Below are positions 49,256 to 49,803 of a stretch of 49,803 bases of DNA, one piece after another. Position 1 is the stretch's first letter, and each line of letters opens with the position of its first letter. The position numbers and the translations under genes were made by a program. The notes below the pieces were generated by a model. The model did not search any database. It was not told where the DNA came from and was given only the letters and a program-made list of their open reading frames with translations. The stretch spans positions 1 through 49,803 of the forward strand of contig CAMYNC010000006.1 in NCBI GenBank assembly GCA_947259685.1, read 5' to 3'. This DNA comes from an uncultured Desulfuromonadales bacterium. GTDB lineage: Bacteria > Desulfobacterota > Desulfuromonadia > Desulfuromonadales > Geopsychrobacteraceae.

Positions 49256-49803
49256 TGGATGTTTTTTTGAGGCGAACCCGGCATCTTGGTCGAGCAAGAT
49301 GTCCACTTGTCAGACGTCGTTGGAAGGTGTTTTTGCTCAAATCAGGCGACAATCCGGAAACGTCTCGCTAATCGCTCCAAATTGAATTATGGGTCTGGAA
49401 GTAGCCCCGATCAAGCATGTCTAGAATGTCGCTACTGCTGCTCCAACCATCTTTCCTGGAAAACAATCTGTTCGAGAGGTTTACGCTGTGGCCCCTCATA
49501 TTTAAAGCCTCCTGTTTGTTTCCAAAATGATTGCCCGTGTTTCTGGTTCTACCCCAAAATCCCACGTTGTGGCAATCGCGGGCTCTCCAGCTGCAACTTG
49601 TTGGCCCGCCCAAAACCATGGTGCTTGGCGTTGCAAAATGCCCCAGTCATTCTGATGCCGGTATCCAAGCCCCCCCCAACTCAAATGTCGTAAGTTTCGG
49701 TAACGCCCTACGCCCCAATCGTTTCCTTGGCGTACGTTTTCGTTCCGTTGGGCTTCAAACCCCAATTCCAGGTTTTTTCCGTCATTCATCTGTATATTTT
49801 TTT
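49256..49803. other. Non-coding or unresolved end of the window
   Basis: I find no gene I can support in the last 550 bases. A perfect 7-bp hairpin, CATCTTG (49282-49288) and CAAGATG (49295-49301), lies shortly after the OYE stop but has no T-tract. A minus-strand open frame near 49502-49789 is rich in Trp, Asn and Arg and resembles nothing known to me. Confidence 0.5.

Noticed and set aside
49502..49789. Minus-strand open frame of 95 codons at the end of the window
   Set aside because: Odd composition (many Trp, Asn, Arg), no ribosome site, no similarity I can name; the area may be decayed or poorly resolved sequence.

Overview
The window is bacterial chromosome from a Gram-negative organism, and its gene content fits best with the Desulfuromonadota (Geobacter/Desulfuromonas relatives). 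This placement is inferred from a periplasmic selenocysteine peroxiredoxin, a glycogen/phosphofructokinase cluster, AsmA-type envelope proteins, porins and lipoproteins, and a style of short intergenic palindromes. No rRNA, intact tRNA or CRISPR array is visible.

Left part (1-12 kb): two unknown genes, a chromate transporter, then a co-directional partner-switch operon. That operon encodes an RsbW-like kinase, a STAS antagonist, a membrane SpoIIE/PP2C phosphatase with HAMP, and a membrane sensor fused to an AlbA_2 (Schlafen-type) domain. After a large MscS-family channel on the minus strand comes a two-gene unit, a peroxiredoxin whose catalytic residue is an in-frame UGA (predicted selenocysteine) and a lipoprotein overlapping it by one base. 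A small K+-channel-like protein follows.

12-23 kb: a tight five-gene minus-strand operon (CPA1-type cation/proton antiporter, FUSC, DUF1656, HlyD-type adaptor, NodT-type outer-membrane factor) that looks like an AaeAB-style aromatic-acid or drug exporter. Next come a small acidic protein, a coiled-coil porin, a membrane protein made of three copies of a two-helix unit, and glutamate decarboxylase. Between 22.8 and 23.8 kb lies a scar: a rearranged remnant of a second glgX, a truncated and frameshifted outer-membrane protein gene, and two hairpins. A very GC-rich AsmA-family gene with nine copies of a repeat of about 73 residues follows.

27-43 kb: a patatin lipoprotein next to an alpha/beta hydrolase, a Gmad2 lipoprotein, the glycogen-breakdown genes (phosphofructokinase, glgX, glgP), a coiled-coil protein, cardiolipin synthase, a glycine-zipper lipoprotein, a Rap1a/Tai-family protein and a second AsmA protein with a textbook terminator.

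43.4-48.1 kb: a toxin-antitoxin island. Two HipBA-type loci converge with overlapping stop codons, followed by a ParDE/RelBE-type pair with a perfect 15-bp operator repeat and a decayed transposase-like fragment. The region ends in a tRNA 3'-end-like sequence with a strong terminator, probably an integration junction. Chromosomal sequence resumes with an Old Yellow Enzyme gene; the last 550 bases hold nothing I can assign.
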